Shown here: positions 63,591 to 64,000 of the stretch, in pieces
Layout of the letters: each line of letters begins with the position of its first letter
Position numbering within the stretch: the stretch's first letter is position 1
Assembly: GCF_024129355.1 (NCBI RefSeq)
Contig: NZ_JAMXXP010000002.1
Coordinates: 184,116 to 248,115, forward strand
Direction of reading: 5' to 3'
Length of the DNA: 64,000 nt
DNA from: Acinetobacter lwoffii
Lineage (GTDB): Bacteria > Pseudomonadota > Gammaproteobacteria > Pseudomonadales > Moraxellaceae
Program-made: the position numbers and the translations under genes
The notes under the pieces: model-generated
What the model saw: the letters and a program-made list of their open reading frames with translations, nothing else
Databases searched by the model: none
What the model was told of the DNA's origin: nothing

Positions 63591-63794
63591 GTGAAAAAAG
63601 TGGTTAAAGCGAAAAATTTGATTGCATTTCGACTATGGTTAGAAAAATTGGGATATTCGGTACGCACCCTGGCGGATGATCGTGGTTTCAGTTTCAGCTT
63701 CAAGAAAGAATATGGCCTGGTGACCTGTGATCTGGCAGGTAATGCTCTGGCACTACAGTTAGGCGAGGAATTTGAAGATCATTTAAAAGCCTGA
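63591..63794 (+). CDS. Small basic hypothetical protein (67 aa)
   Basis: A 67-residue protein starting at GTG 63591 with an excellent GAAGGAG 8-14 bp upstream. The N-terminus is basic (VKKVVKAKNLIAFRLWLEKLGY) and the rest is beta-like (GFSFSFKKEYGLVTCDLAGNALALQL). A terminator follows 70 bp later. It is probably a real gene of unknown function; nucleic-acid binding is only a guess from charge. Confidence 0.68.
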   Translation: MKKVVKAKNLIAFRLWLEKLGYSVRTLADDRGFSFSFKKEYGLVTCDLAGNALALQLGEEFEDHLKA

Positions 63795-63866
63795 TTGCTT
63801 CTATTTAAGAGAAGAAAAATAAATTAATCTTTCCACTGATTCAACAGCGCTATTCTCCAGTTATTC

Positions 63867-63892
63867 AGCCCATTTCGATGGGCTTTTCTTTG
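63867..63892 (+). terminator. Terminator after the 67-residue protein gene
   Basis: AGCCCAT, loop TTCG, ATGGGCT and a T-rich tail. Confidence 0.8.
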
Positions 63893-63911
63893 TTTAGTAA
63901 ATTTGAGGCAA

Positions 63912-63942
63912 TAAAAAAGCAAGGCATTTGCCTTGCTTTAAT
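63912..63942 (-). terminator. Terminator of tRNA-Leu
   Basis: GCAAGGC, loop ATTT, GCCTTGC, with an A-run on the left that is a U-run on the minus strand. It lies 10 bp beyond the tRNA 3' end. Confidence 0.85.
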
Positions 63943-63948
63943 ATGATG

Positions 63949-64000
63949 GTGGGGACGGAGAGACTCGAACTCTCACACCTCGCGGCGCTGGAACCTAAAT
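63949..64000 (-). tRNA. tRNA-Leu, 3' part (gene runs past the window)
   Basis: Read on the minus strand, the segment ends in CCGTCCCCACCA (acceptor 3' strand, discriminator A, encoded CCA). A T-arm of the form GAGAGTTCGAGTCTCTC precedes it, and before that a long variable arm (CCAGCGCCGCGAGGTG) typical of class II tRNAs. This fits tRNA-Leu better than tRNA-Ser. The anticodon lies outside the window, so the isoacceptor is unknown. Confidence 0.8.

Noticed and set aside
1..64000. CRISPR array, prophage or insertion sequence
   Set aside because: No regularly spaced direct repeats, transposase, integrase or phage structural genes were seen; the only recombination-type signals are the two dif-like sites.

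Overview
The window looks like a chromosomal segment of an Acinetobacter species (Moraxellaceae). Base composition is AT-leaning (about 40% GC by eye, not computed). The contiguous kdsD-kdsC-lptC-lptA-lptB cluster, the desaturase/ferredoxin-reductase/TetR locus, and the many short lipoproteins and conserved hypotheticals all fit that group. Most of the window is ordinary housekeeping sequence with compact intergenic gaps and many clear Rho-independent terminators. There is no prophage, insertion sequence, rRNA operon or CRISPR array.

Layout. 1-5000: end of mutS, ferredoxin fdxA, an M15-type lipoprotein, an O-methyltransferase, a tandem universal stress protein, a hexapeptide acyltransferase and a YigZ-family protein. 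5000-9900: a tightly overlapping type I secretion operon (TolC-like, LapB-like ABC transporter, HlyD-like adaptor, read right to left) whose TolC gene carries an in-frame stop. 10000-13500: LPS transport and Kdo genes. 13900-20300: cysS, tRNA-Gly, a PaaX-like regulator beside a fatty acid desaturase, a zinc-type cation exporter, a GST and a glutamine amidotransferase. 20300-32500: YceI, GNAT, transketolase, an orphan pilin, metK, a YeeE/YedE sulfur transporter, a radical-SAM/DUF4130 DNA-repair-like pair and a nitronate monooxygenase. 32500-45500: glycine-zipper protein, dusB, DUF1615 lipoprotein, HAD phosphatase, desaturase/reductase/TetR locus, PAAR protein, rapA, an RluA-type pseudouridine synthase and an unusual isochorismatase-like/carrier-protein fusion. 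45500-64000: a low-GC secreted hypothetical, hemL, thiE, two tandem CYTH/CHAD proteins, an amidohydrolase, an M16 peptidase, PhzF, a flavin reductase, a GloB-like hydrolase, a DUF1232 membrane protein, small hypotheticals and the 3' end of a tRNA-Leu.

The least ordinary signals are non-coding. (i) Two 28-bp XerC/XerD (dif-like) sites with the same central hexamer lie in opposite orientation at 46511-46538 and 62125-62152, each beside an AT-rich accessory gene. (ii) The gap between thiE and a DUF962 gene (49228-49995) holds two tandem units, each with a shared 15-bp box and a long hairpin with a U-run about 95 bp further on; they look like a pair of related small RNA genes. (iii) Several perfect palindromes sit directly upstream of regulatory or unusual genes. 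Among proteins, the notable cases are the interrupted TolC of the secretion operon, the carrier-protein fusion whose isochorismatase domain has lost its catalytic aspartate, and a CYTH/CHAD paralogue pair in which one CHAD domain has lost its conserved basic residues.
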